In this document: piece after piece, positions 1 through 7,800 of the stretch
Numbering within the stretch: the stretch's first letter is position 1
How the letters are laid out: every line of letters begins with the position of its first letter
Assembly: GCF_004365355.1 (NCBI RefSeq)
Contig: NZ_SODP01000005.1
Location: 242,260 to 306,259 of the forward strand
Reading direction: 5' to 3'
From: Kribbella pratensis
GTDB lineage: Bacteria > Actinomycetota > Actinomycetes > Propionibacteriales > Kribbellaceae
Length of the DNA: 64,000 nt
The notes under the pieces: generated by a model
Database searches by the model: none
What the model was told of the DNA's origin: nothing
The model's input: the letters and a program-made list of their open reading frames with translations, nothing else
Made by a program: the position numbers and the translations under genes

Positions 1-438
1 GCTCCGCACCGGCGCCTGCACCCGGATCGATTGATTCGTCCGCCCGACCTCGAACGCCGGTACGCCGGACTCCTCGGCCGGCGCACTCGGAGAAGTCGGC
101 GTCGCACCAGGTGTCGGAGTAGGTGTCGGAGTAGGTGCCGGAGTAGCTGTGGACGCACCCTCGACTCGGACCGAGCGAACCCCTTCGACTCCGGCAGCGA
201 TCGCCTGGATCTGCGCCGGATCGACGTCACCGGCGACGACGATCTTCGCGTCCCGGCCGTCGAAATCGACCGACGCGTTCTCGATCCCCCGGGCCTTCAA
301 CGCCGCGACCGTACGGTCGCGCAGATCGTCCTCGGTGGTGCCGGCCTTGGCGGGAATCAGCACAGCCGTCAGCAGTACGGGTACTGCGAGGGCCGCGAGC
401 AACCAGATGACGAGCGGCCGCCGAACCAGACCGGGCAC
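1..438 (-). CDS. BON-domain membrane-anchored protein (3' end outside window)
   Basis: The frame is open from a GTG at 438 to the window edge, giving 146 visible residues. The start is set by a GGAGG 4 nt upstream. Residues 5-28 form a hydrophobic anchor or signal segment (VIWLLAALAVPVLLTAVLIP). Residues about 30-90 look like a BON fold: a beta-alpha-beta pattern with DLRDRTVAALKARGIENASV and later VEGVRSVRVEG. A Pro/Thr linker (TPAPTPTPTPTPGATPT) follows. This layout recalls actinobacterial OmpA-family envelope proteins such as ArfA, in which BON repeats precede a peptidoglycan-binding OmpA domain. That domain would lie beyond the window, so the full family is not proven. The role is probably envelope or outer-surface binding. 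It is transcribed divergently from the winged-helix gene at 705. Confidence 0.7.
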   Translation of the reverse strand, partial: MPGLVRRPLVIWLLAALAVPVLLTAVLIPAKAGTTEDDLRDRTVAALKARGIENASVDFDGRDAKIVVAGDVDPAQIQAIAAGVEGVRSVRVEGASTATPAPTPTPTPTPGATPTSPSAPAEESGVPAFEVGRTNQSIRVQAPVRS

Positions 439-556
439 TGTTCCTCCGTGGATGCGGTCAGAGTGGCCGTGCGCGAGGAGACTACTCCGCATCGCCCCGG
501 CTCCGCACACTCCACGGGGGAGCGTCGCCGATTTTCCTTCTGCAGAAGCGGGTTAT

Positions 557-670
557 GGAGCTGTCGGGGAGCTGCCTCGGGGAGCTGTCCTGTCTTGGAC
601 AGGACGCATATGTGCCAGCCCGCTGCGCAGGGAATCCCTTGACTTAGTTCGCGCCGTAAACCGTACTTAT
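557..670. promoter_or_regulatory. Divergent intergenic control region with direct repeats and a palindrome
   Basis: The 266-nt gap between the BON gene and the winged-helix gene holds three direct copies of GGAGCTG(T/C)C (557-565, 568-576, 581-589), spaced 11 and 13 nt apart. They run into a perfect dyad, GTCCTGTC-TTG-GACAGGAC, at 587-605. TTGACT (639-644) and TACTTA (664-669), 19 nt apart, form a candidate promoter for the rightward gene. If it is used, transcription starts near 676, so the ATG at 669 cannot be the translation start. Which protein binds the repeats is unknown; autoregulation by the winged-helix protein is one option. Confidence 0.4.
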
Positions 671-704
671 GGCGGGCAGTTCGACTGGGGAGGGGCTTGC
701 TGTG

Positions 705-1259
705 ATGTCGTTGGAGAGGCAGTCCGATTCGTCACTGATCATCGGCGTGGCCGCGTCCACGGCCGAACGGGTACAGCTGGCTCGCCTGCTGGGCGATGCC
801 GACGCGCTGCTCCTGGTGTCGAGCGCGGATCAGGCCCGCGCCTTCCTGGAGCTCACCGGAGTCACGATCGCCCCGAGCTCGGCTGTCATGGCTCCCACCA
901 CGGCTGCTCCCACTGCTGCTCCCCCCACGGCGCCGGTCGCCAAGCCGATCAGAGCGGTGCCGGAGCCGGTCGCCGAACTGCGCCTGGACGTCGACCGCCG
1001 CGTGGTCCGCTGGAGGGACCGCGAGATGCCGTTGACCCGGCTCGAGCACGACTTCCTGCACTGCCTGGTGACCGAGCCCGGCCGGGTCTGGACGTACCAG
1101 CGTCTGCACCACGCCGTCTGGGGCAACGAGCACCTCGGCCATGGCTCGCACATCCACTCGGTCGTCAAACGCTTGCGTCAGAAGCTCTCGAACCTCGGCG
1201 CCACCGTCACGATCCACGCCGTCCGCGGCGTCGGCTTCCACCTCCTCCCCACTGCTTGA
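705..1259 (+). CDS. Stand-alone OmpR/PhoB-type winged-helix DNA-binding regulator
   Basis: The C-terminal ~95 residues are an OmpR/PhoB-type winged helix: the entry strand RVVRWRDREMPLTRLEHD, the helix segment RVWTYQRLHHAVWG, the recognition helix IHSVVKRLRQKLSNLG and the wing VRGVGFHL. There is no intact receiver domain. The first ~55 residues keep only a strand-like start (LIIGVAAS) and LLLVSSADQARAFL, and lack the acidic pocket and phospho-acceptor Asp. A Pro/Ala/Thr linker joins the two parts. I chose ATG 705 because GGGGAGGGG lies at 687-695 and the candidate -10 at 664 would exclude ATG 669; GTG 702 is also possible. It is paralogous to the protein at 6034, and the pair flanks the large secreted protease, which suggests related control. 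Targets are unknown. Confidence 0.8.
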   Translation: MSLERQSDSSLIIGVAASTAERVQLARLLGDADALLLVSSADQARAFLELTGVTIAPSSAVMAPTTAAPTAAPPTAPVAKPIRAVPEPVAELRLDVDRRVVRWRDREMPLTRLEHDFLHCLVTEPGRVWTYQRLHHAVWGNEHLGHGSHIHSVVKRLRQKLSNLGATVTIHAVRGVGFHLLPTA

Positions 1260-1311
1260 CGCGGTTTCCGGAAGCTATTCGCCACCGGGTGACAAGAAAG
1301 TTCCGCAAAGG

Positions 1312-1347
1312 GCGCGGCCCCCGGACCAGGTGGTCCGGGGGCCGCGC
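1312..1347. terminator. Strong bidirectional hairpin terminator
   Basis: GCGCGGCCCCCGGACCA at 1312-1328 is perfectly complementary to 1331-1347, a 17-bp stem of which about 15 bp would pair around a short loop. It lies between the convergent ends of the winged-helix gene (1259) and the protease gene (1361). There is no T-tract, which is usual for high-GC actinobacterial terminators. Confidence 0.8.
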
Positions 1348-1360
1348 GCTTACTGCTGGG

Positions 1361-4300
1361 TTACTTGATCGACTTCAGTGCGAAGTTCTCGGTGACCGGC
1401 GTGCCGGCGACCAACTTCGTCGTACGGGTTTGTGGCTTGTAGCCGTCCTTGGCGGCGATCAGGGTGAGCGGGTTGTTGCGACGGTCGAGCCAGTAGGCGT
1501 ACTGACCGTTCTTGTCGGTGATGAAGGTGTACGACTGCGCCCACGAGTCCACCTCGACGATCGCACCCGGGAGGGCGGCGGTGGCGCCGGACGAGCTGAC
1601 GCCCGTGACAGTGCCCTGCAGCTTGCTCCAGGTGGTCGGCGGGGTGACGTTCATCGTCACGCCGACCGCGGGGACGGTGTACGGGGTGTTCTCGCCGATC
1701 GTCACGGCACCGCTGTAGGTGCCGGGCTGGTCGACGCTCGCGGTGAGCGTGACCTTGACGGTCGTCGACTGTCCCGGCGCCAGGGTGGCCTCGGTCTTGT
1801 CGAGCGACATCCAGCTCACGTCCGCCGACGACTCGGTGCAGTCCTCGAGACCCGGCAGGGCCTCACTGTCCGCGGTGGCGTTGAACGCGCCGGACGAGCC
1901 ACCGATCTTGTAGAACCCACACGCCGCACCGCCACGGTACCGGGGCAGGTTGGCGTTCGGCAGCGCGGTCCAGCTGTCCGACGTCGGGTCGTACGAGAAC
2001 CCTGCGTTGGTCACCGCACCGGCCTGGACACCGCCGACGACGAGCAGCTTGCCGCCGGCGACGGCGTACGACGCCGCCCAGTGGTCGGACGGAGCGTCTG
2101 CGATCGCGGTCCAGGAGTCTGCTCCCGGGTCGTAGACGTAGGCCGACTTCAGCGAGTTCGTGCCGTCGTTGCCGCCGGCGCAGTACAGCTTGCCGTCGAT
2201 GGCGCCGCAGGATGCGAACGCGACCGACTGCGGGTAGTTCGCCAGCGTCTCCCAGGTGTTGGCGGCCGCGTCGTAGCGGACCACCGTGTTGCTCATCGGC
2301 AGACAGCCGGACGTGGTGCACCCGCCGACGGCGTACAGCTTGCCGTCGAGCACAGCCTGACCGGCAGCCGCGCGCGGAGCCGGGTTGGCAGCCACCGTGG
2401 ACCAGGCGTTGGCGGCCGGGTCGTACGACCAGGTCTCCGGCGCCGGGCCGGCGTCCGCCCAGCCGGAGCTGGCGATGATCTTGCCGCCCACGACACCGAC
2501 GGTGATGGCGTTGCGAGCACCCGGCAGCGGGGCGATCGCGGTCCACGCGAGCGTGGCCGGGTCGTACACGTAGCTGTTAGCCGTCGACGCGCTGCCGTTG
2601 CCGCCGCCGATCGAGTAGACCTTGCCGTCGAGGTTGACGACGCGGTTGTCCATCACGGTCGCCGGGTAGTCGGCAATGTCGGCCCACGGAGCGGCTTGCG
2701 GCTGCGCGGCGACCGGTGCCGCACCGGTCTTGCCCGACAGCATCCGGGCGAACGAGGTGTTCACGGCGATCCGCTGCAGCGGTGCGCCGGTCCCGCTCTC
2801 CACCTGCGCCTTGGTGGTCTTGGTGCCGTTCGCGTTCTCCAGGACGAAGCCGCTGTCCTTCTCACCGAACTTCACGTCGACCGCCGCGCCGCCGGTGTTG
2901 GTGACCTTGAAAGACTTGGTCACGGTGCCGGTCGGCAGCTTCAGGTTGCCGGTGATGCTGCCCGGCGTGACCGCCAACTGGCCGGCCTGCAGCGTGAAGT
3001 CGGCCGTGGTGGTCCAGTCCGCCTCGACCGGAACGGTCGCGGTCGAGCTGACGTAGTTGCCGGCCTTGGCGGTGAAGCCCTGGTTGCCATCGGCCGCCGA
3101 GTACAGCCAGTAGAAGCCGTCGTTCAGGCCGGTGTCGTCGGGCGTCGCCACGGTGGTCGCGCTCTCGGTGGTGCCGTCATGGGTGACGACCGCACCGTTC
3201 ACGAAACCGTTCGTGTTGGCGTCCTTGACATTGCCGACCACGATGCCGCCGCCGGTCGGTACGCAGCTCACCTGGCTGCCGATCAGGACGTTGTCGACCT
3301 CCCACCACCAGGCGTACGACGCGTCCCAGTAGTGGAACCGCACCTGTACGGCGGACTTGCCGGCCGCCTCGGGGATCGCGATCTCCTTGACTCCACGGAC
3401 ATCCGCGATCTGGGTCAGCGTGGTGGTCCAGGTCGCGCCGCCGTCGACCGACAGGTCCACGTCGGCCTTCTCGCCCTGGTACCAGTTCAGATCCTGGTTG
3501 AACCGGATCACCGGAGCGGTGACCGAGCTCAGGTCGACGACCGGGCTGACCAGCGACGTGTCCTGCAAGCCGCCGCTGCCGTACTTGTCGCTGTCGACGA
3601 CCGCGAACTTGCCGCTGCCGCCGGTCAGGTTGCCCCGGTTGCCCGGGTCGTCGAACTTCCAGACCTGCCCGTTGCCCTTGCCGTCGACGACGGTCCAGCC
3701 GCTCGGTACGGAGCCGCTGTCGAACGTCTCGTAGACGCCGTCCGAGCCCCACTTGTAACCGGGCGCGGTGGTGCACGAGTCCGGGTCCGCGGGGACCGCG
3801 ATGTTCTTGGTCAGGTTGCCGCTGCCGACCGTGATCGGCTGGCTGACGGTCTGGTAGCCCGGGTACTTCGCCTCGACCTTGAGCGAGTACGCCGCACCGG
3901 ACGGGACCTTCAGGCTGTAGCGGCCGTTGCTCGGGGTCGTGTAGTCGAACACGCCACCCGGGCCCTCCACCGACACCTTCGCGTACAGCGGCCAGCCGTG
4001 GCCGGAGCCGTCCGTGACGGTGCCACCGACACTCACCTGCGGAGTGCTCTCCAGGGCGAAGTTCTTGGTGGTGGTCTGACCGGTGGTGATGGTGGCCGTG
4101 GCGGTCTGGGTCTTGTACCCGAACGACGCGACCGTGAGGGTGTAGTCGCCGGCCGGAAGCACCGACGAGAACGTTCCGTTGCTGCTGGTGGTCAGCGACT
4201 TGTCGGGCTGACCGTCCTGGTGCACCGTCACGCTGGCGCCGGTGAGCGGGGCACCACCGGTGGCGGCGGTGACCGTGCCGGTCAGCGTGCCGGTGTCTCC

Positions 4301-5773
4301 GATCGGGGCAGCGTTCAGGAGCGCGAGCGCGTCCAGACGACCCTGGCCGAAGACGTTGTTGTTCGCGTCGGTACCACCGCACTGGCTGTTCGGGGTGTCG
4401 ATCGCGGTCTGGTTCAGCAGCGCCCGCGTGGCGGCGACGTCACCCTTCAGGGACGGCGATGCCGACCACAGCAGGGCAACAGTGGCCGTCAGGTGCGGTG
4501 TCGCCATCGACGTACCGTTGAACGCGCCGTAGGTGTTGCCCGGCAGGCTGGACCGGACGTTGACACCGGGAGCCGAGATGTTCGGCTTGATGGTGCCGTC
4601 CTGGCCGACGCCGCGACCGGAGAACGACGCGATGTTGTTGTTGATGTCGTAGGCGCCGGCCGAGTAGTTGCTGGTCAGGCTGCCCGGCGAACCGGAGGTG
4701 TTGCAGCCGCCCTCGCCACTGTTGCCGTTGGCGAACGCACCGAAGATCCCGGACGCGGTCCAGGCCAGGGTGATGTCCTCCATGAACGGGTCGTTCGACG
4801 GCAGGGTCGAGCCCCACGAGTTGTTGATGACGTTCGGCCGCTTGCTCGCGTCCGGGTTCTGCCCCTGCAGATCGGTCGGCTCGAGCATCCATTGGCCGGA
4901 CGAGATCAGCGCGGCGTCGCTCGGGCAGCAGCCGTTCGCGGCGATCCACTTCACGCCCGGGGCGACACCGATCTGGTTGCCCGCGCCGTCGTCGCCGACC
5001 ATGGTGCCCATCGTGTGGGTGCCGTGGCCGTTGCCGTCGGACGGTGCGTTCGGCGAGGTGCCGGCCGCGTCGAACCAGTTGTAGTTGTGGTTGAAGGTGC
5101 CGTCGCCGTTGTTGCCGCGGTACTGCTTCACCAGCGCCGGGTGGTCGTACTGCACCCCGGTGTCGATGCTGGCGACGACGATGCCCTCACCCTTGTCGCC
5201 GTACTGCGACCAGACCTGGTTCGCCTTGATGTTCGCGACGCCCCACTCGACGGACTGGATCGCCTTCTCCTGCTGGCCCGGCGTGACCTTGGGTACTTCG
5301 ATCTGGACGGGGGCGTACAGGCCCTCGACCTCGTTGTGGGTGGCCAGGTCCTGGGCCAGGGCCAGCGATCCGCTCTCGATCCGGATCGCGTTCGTGCCCC
5401 AGAACGCCTGGTACTTCACATGCTGCGCGTCCAGTTCGGCACGGATCGGCGCCTGGCTGTCCGCCGCGGCCTTCTTCAGCGCGGCGGCCACGGCCGTGCC
5501 GCGCTCGTTCCAGTTGGTGATCTTGCTGGCGGCGGTCAGGTCGGCCTTGGCGCCGAACCGGACCCAGTAGTCCGTCGCGGACTTGGCGTCCTTGCCGTCC
5601 AGCTTCGCCATCAGTTCCGGCTTGATCTTGGCGGCCGGCGACGGTGTGGATGCGGGTTTGGCCGGCGGTGACGCCTGGGCCTGGCCGGCGGCGGCCATCC
5701 CGGTCGCTACGACGGCCAGCGCCGCCAGGGTGCTCACCACGGATCTGGTGAGTCCCTTTCGTTGATATGACAT
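1361..5773 (-). CDS. Secreted subtilisin-family (S8) serine protease with Kelch and carboxypeptidase-regulatory domains
   Basis: This is a 1470-residue exported protease. A signal peptide (about 1-34, ending GQAQA) is followed by an inhibitor-I9-like prodomain (about 65-160). The S8 catalytic domain (about 195-490) has Asp204 (ASIDTGVQYD), His250 (GNGHGTHTMG), oxyanion Asn351 (ANGNSG) and Ser422 (NGTSMATPH). Then come two carboxypeptidase-regulatory-like beta-sandwiches (near 491 and 581), a cleaved-adhesin/choice-of-anchor-J-like module starting near 681 (VYETFDSGS...), five to six Kelch repeats (about 1040-1300, repeated GGKL/DGKLY and YDP..W motifs) and a last beta-sandwich near 1383. GAGGGG 9-10 nt before the ATG supports the start. 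It probably acts outside the cell, with the Kelch and sandwich domains binding polymer or surface. No cell-wall anchor motif is visible at the C-terminus (ENFALKSIK). Substrate unknown. Confidence 0.93.
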   Translation of the reverse strand: MSYQRKGLTRSVVSTLAALAVVATGMAAAGQAQASPPAKPASTPSPAAKIKPELMAKLDGKDAKSATDYWVRFGAKADLTAASKITNWNERGTAVAAALKKAAADSQAPIRAELDAQHVKYQAFWGTNAIRIESGSLALAQDLATHNEVEGLYAPVQIEVPKVTPGQQEKAIQSVEWGVANIKANQVWSQYGDKGEGIVVASIDTGVQYDHPALVKQYRGNNGDGTFNHNYNWFDAAGTSPNAPSDGNGHGTHTMGTMVGDDGAGNQIGVAPGVKWIAANGCCPSDAALISSGQWMLEPTDLQGQNPDASKRPNVINNSWGSTLPSNDPFMEDITLAWTASGIFGAFANGNSGEGGCNTSGSPGSLTSNYSAGAYDINNNIASFSGRGVGQDGTIKPNISAPGVNVRSSLPGNTYGAFNGTSMATPHLTATVALLWSASPSLKGDVAATRALLNQTAIDTPNSQCGGTDANNNVFGQGRLDALALLNAAPIGDTGTLTGTVTAATGGAPLTGASVTVHQDGQPDKSLTTSSNGTFSSVLPAGDYTLTVASFGYKTQTATATITTGQTTTKNFALESTPQVSVGGTVTDGSGHGWPLYAKVSVEGPGGVFDYTTPSNGRYSLKVPSGAAYSLKVEAKYPGYQTVSQPITVGSGNLTKNIAVPADPDSCTTAPGYKWGSDGVYETFDSGSVPSGWTVVDGKGNGQVWKFDDPGNRGNLTGGSGKFAVVDSDKYGSGGLQDTSLVSPVVDLSSVTAPVIRFNQDLNWYQGEKADVDLSVDGGATWTTTLTQIADVRGVKEIAIPEAAGKSAVQVRFHYWDASYAWWWEVDNVLIGSQVSCVPTGGGIVVGNVKDANTNGFVNGAVVTHDGTTESATTVATPDDTGLNDGFYWLYSAADGNQGFTAKAGNYVSSTATVPVEADWTTTADFTLQAGQLAVTPGSITGNLKLPTGTVTKSFKVTNTGGAAVDVKFGEKDSGFVLENANGTKTTKAQVESGTGAPLQRIAVNTSFARMLSGKTGAAPVAAQPQAAPWADIADYPATVMDNRVVNLDGKVYSIGGGNGSASTANSYVYDPATLAWTAIAPLPGARNAITVGVVGGKIIASSGWADAGPAPETWSYDPAANAWSTVAANPAPRAAAGQAVLDGKLYAVGGCTTSGCLPMSNTVVRYDAAANTWETLANYPQSVAFASCGAIDGKLYCAGGNDGTNSLKSAYVYDPGADSWTAIADAPSDHWAASYAVAGGKLLVVGGVQAGAVTNAGFSYDPTSDSWTALPNANLPRYRGGAACGFYKIGGSSGAFNATADSEALPGLEDCTESSADVSWMSLDKTEATLAPGQSTTVKVTLTASVDQPGTYSGAVTIGENTPYTVPAVGVTMNVTPPTTWSKLQGTVTGVSSSGATAALPGAIVEVDSWAQSYTFITDKNGQYAYWLDRRNNPLTLIAAKDGYKPQTRTTKLVAGTPVTENFALKSIK

Positions 5774-5895
5774 CTCTGCAGCCCCTCACTTGAACGACCC
5801 CGAGTTCGACTCCCCCGAGTCATTTGCTGCCGGAGGGCGTGAGAACGCTCCGTGCCCCCCAGGTCGCGGCATGTGACACCGCAAGCCTGACGTGG

Positions 5896-5925
5896 AATCT
5901 ATGTGTCAGAACAACGTGGTAACAA
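5896..5925 (-). promoter_or_regulatory. Candidate sigma-70-type promoter of the S8 protease gene
   Basis: On the minus strand TTGTTA (5925-5920) and TAGATT (5901-5896) are separated by 18 nt. This predicts a start near 5889 and a leader of about 115 nt before the ATG at 5773. The other strand carries TTGACA at 6018-6023 just before the second winged-helix gene, but no good -10 follows at normal spacing. Confidence 0.45.
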
Positions 5926-6033
5926 GCACACTTGGTGAGCAACCTGTGACTAACTGTCGCGCGGATCGAGGCAACCTGGGCAAAGCCTGGCAATTCGTTG
6001 ACGATCTGAGGCAGGGCTTGACATCGTGATCAG

Positions 6034-6630
6034 ATGGTCACCGCCCGTATAGACCTGACCACTTCCGGACCCGATGAAGAGCCGTTGCCGCTGCTGATCG
6101 CCGTCGCGGCCTCCGCGGACCAACGTGTCCGGCTGGCCGAGCTCGTTGACGACGTCGCGCCGTTGCTGCTCGTGTCCAGCCTCGACGAACTGCGCAGGCT
6201 GCTGGTGCCCGCCCAGCAACCCCCGCCCGCCGCGCCCGAGCAGCCGGAACCGCCTGAGCCCGACGCGGTCCAGGCCGCCGCGGTCCGAGCCCCGGGCGAG
6301 GAGCCGGACGCCGACGTCCTCACCATCGACCGGGCCCGCTCGGTGGCTCGTTGGCGCGACAGCGAGATCCAGCTGACCGAGCTCGAGCACGACCTGCTCA
6401 CCCGGCTGATGTCCACGCCGCTCCGCGTCTGGTCGTACGACGCCTTGCACCGGGCCGTCTGGCGCGACCTGAACGGCCGCGGCACCGCCGACGTCCACTC
6501 GGTGGTCAAGCGCCTGCGCCGCAAACTCGACGAACTCGGCACGACGGTCACCATCGACGCCGTCCGCGGCATCGGCTTCCGTCTCACCGATCACCAACGC
6601 CCGATGATCACCGACCGCCGCGCGGGGTAG
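6034..6630 (+). CDS. Stand-alone OmpR/PhoB-type winged-helix regulator (paralogue of the 705-1259 protein)
   Basis: This 198-residue protein has the same plan as the one at 705: a short degenerate receiver-like start (LLIAVAASADQRVRLAEL, LLLVSSLDELRRLL), a Pro/Glu-rich linker, then a winged helix (IQLTELEHDLLTRL, RVWSYDALHRAVW, VHSVVKRLRRKLDELG, VRGIGFRL). The phospho-acceptor region is missing, so classical phosphorelay control is unlikely. The start is uncertain. ATG 6034 has no clear Shine-Dalgarno sequence, and TTGACA at 6018 is too close to be its -35 element unless translation begins downstream, for example at TTG 6085. Threonine synthase begins 11 nt after its stop. It is divergent from the S8 protease and is a candidate regulator of it. 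Confidence 0.78.
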   Translation: MVTARIDLTTSGPDEEPLPLLIAVAASADQRVRLAELVDDVAPLLLVSSLDELRRLLVPAQQPPPAAPEQPEPPEPDAVQAAAVRAPGEEPDADVLTIDRARSVARWRDSEIQLTELEHDLLTRLMSTPLRVWSYDALHRAVWRDLNGRGTADVHSVVKRLRRKLDELGTTVTIDAVRGIGFRLTDHQRPMITDRRAG

Positions 6631-6641
6631 TTTCTGAGGTT

Positions 6642-7799
6642 GTGACCTTCTCTGCGCTGAGTCATCTCGAGTGCCCTCGTTGTGGGGAAACCCACGACGC
6701 CGACCAGATCATCGGGCTCTGCCCGTGCGGATCGCCGCTGCTTGCGCGGTACGACCTGCCGTCCGTGACGGTGACGCCCGCCGCGTTGGCCGATCGTGCG
6801 CCGAACCTGTGGCGGTACCACGAGCTGCTGCCGGTGCGGTCGCCGGACAACGTGGTGACGCTGGGGGAGGGGATGACGCCGTTGCTGCCGTTGCCCCGGT
6901 ACGGCGCTGAGCTCGGGGTCGACCGGCTGCTGATGAAGGACGAGGGCCTGATCCCGACCGGGACGTTCAAGGCGCGGGGTGCGGCTGTCGGGGTATCGCG
7001 CGCGTACGAGGTCGGCGTACGGAAGATCGCGATGCCGACGAACGGGAACGCCGGCTCCGCGTGGGCGGCGTACTCCGCCCGCGCCGGCATGGAGGCGCTG
7101 ATCGCGATGCCGATCGCGGCGCCGGAGATCTGCCGGCGCGAGGTGACGGTGGTCGGCGCGGAGCTGGTGCTGATCGACGGGCTGATCGGCGACGCGGCGG
7201 CGTACGTCCGGGAGCAGCCCGGGTACTTCGACGCGTCGACGCTGAAGGAGCCGTACCGCATCGAGGGCAAGAAGACGATGGGGCTGGAGATCGCCGAACA
7301 GCTGAACTGGAAGCTGCCGGACGTGATCGTCTACCCGACCGGCGGCGGGGTCGGCATCATCGGCATCTGGAAGGCGCTGAACGAACTGCTCGAACTCGGG
7401 TGGATCTCCGGCCCGTTGCCGCGGCTGGTCGCCGTCCAGTCGACCGGGTGCGCGCCGATCGTTCGCGCGTGGGAGAAGGGCCTGCCGGAGAGCGAGCCGT
7501 GGCCGGACGCGAAAACTGTTGCCTTCGGCATCACAGTGCCCAAGGCTCTGGGTGATTTCCTCGTCCTGCAAGCGATCGCCGAGACCGACGGCTGCGCAGT
7601 CGCCGTCGACGACGAGGACATCCTCGCGGAGCAACACCAGGTCGCTCGCCTGGAGGGCTCGTTCATCTGCCCGGAGGGAGCAGCCAACTTCGCCGCGATC
7701 CGCACGTTGCGCGAGTCCGGCTGGATCCGCGCCGATGACCAGGTAGTCGCCCTGAACACCGGCGCGGGACTGAAGTACCCGGAAACCGTGCCGCTGTGA
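6642..7799 (+). CDS. thrC: Threonine synthase
   Basis: A PLP-dependent fold-type II enzyme that converts O-phospho-L-homoserine to L-threonine in the cytosol. The 385-residue product opens with a Cys4 zinc-ribbon-like segment (LECPRCGETHDAD...GLCPCG) typical of this branch. The PLP lysine lies in PTGTFKARGAAVG, the substrate/PLP loop is MPTNGNAGSAWAAY and the phosphate-binding glycine loop is PTGGGVGIIG. I chose GTG 6642. It is the only start codon just before the conserved beginning VTFSALSHLECPRCG, and TAGTTT (6628-6633, overlapping the upstream stop) could drive a near-leaderless transcript. Upstream extension of the frame reads through the winged-helix gene and is not coding. Its stop is one base from that of glgE on the opposite strand. 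Confidence 0.9.
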   Translation: MTFSALSHLECPRCGETHDADQIIGLCPCGSPLLARYDLPSVTVTPAALADRAPNLWRYHELLPVRSPDNVVTLGEGMTPLLPLPRYGAELGVDRLLMKDEGLIPTGTFKARGAAVGVSRAYEVGVRKIAMPTNGNAGSAWAAYSARAGMEALIAMPIAAPEICRREVTVVGAELVLIDGLIGDAAAYVREQPGYFDASTLKEPYRIEGKKTMGLEIAEQLNWKLPDVIVYPTGGGVGIIGIWKALNELLELGWISGPLPRLVAVQSTGCAPIVRAWEKGLPESEPWPDAKTVAFGITVPKALGDFLVLQAIAETDGCAVAVDDEDILAEQHQVARLEGSFICPEGAANFAAIRTLRESGWIRADDQVVALNTGAGLKYPETVPL

Positions 7800-7800
7800 C

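Noticed and set aside
149..5671. A 1840-residue open frame on the plus strand across the S8 protease gene
   Set aside because: It is an antisense shadow caused by high GC and biased third positions. Its translation is Arg/Val/Gly-rich with no motifs, while the opposite strand encodes a complete protease with signal peptide and catalytic triad.
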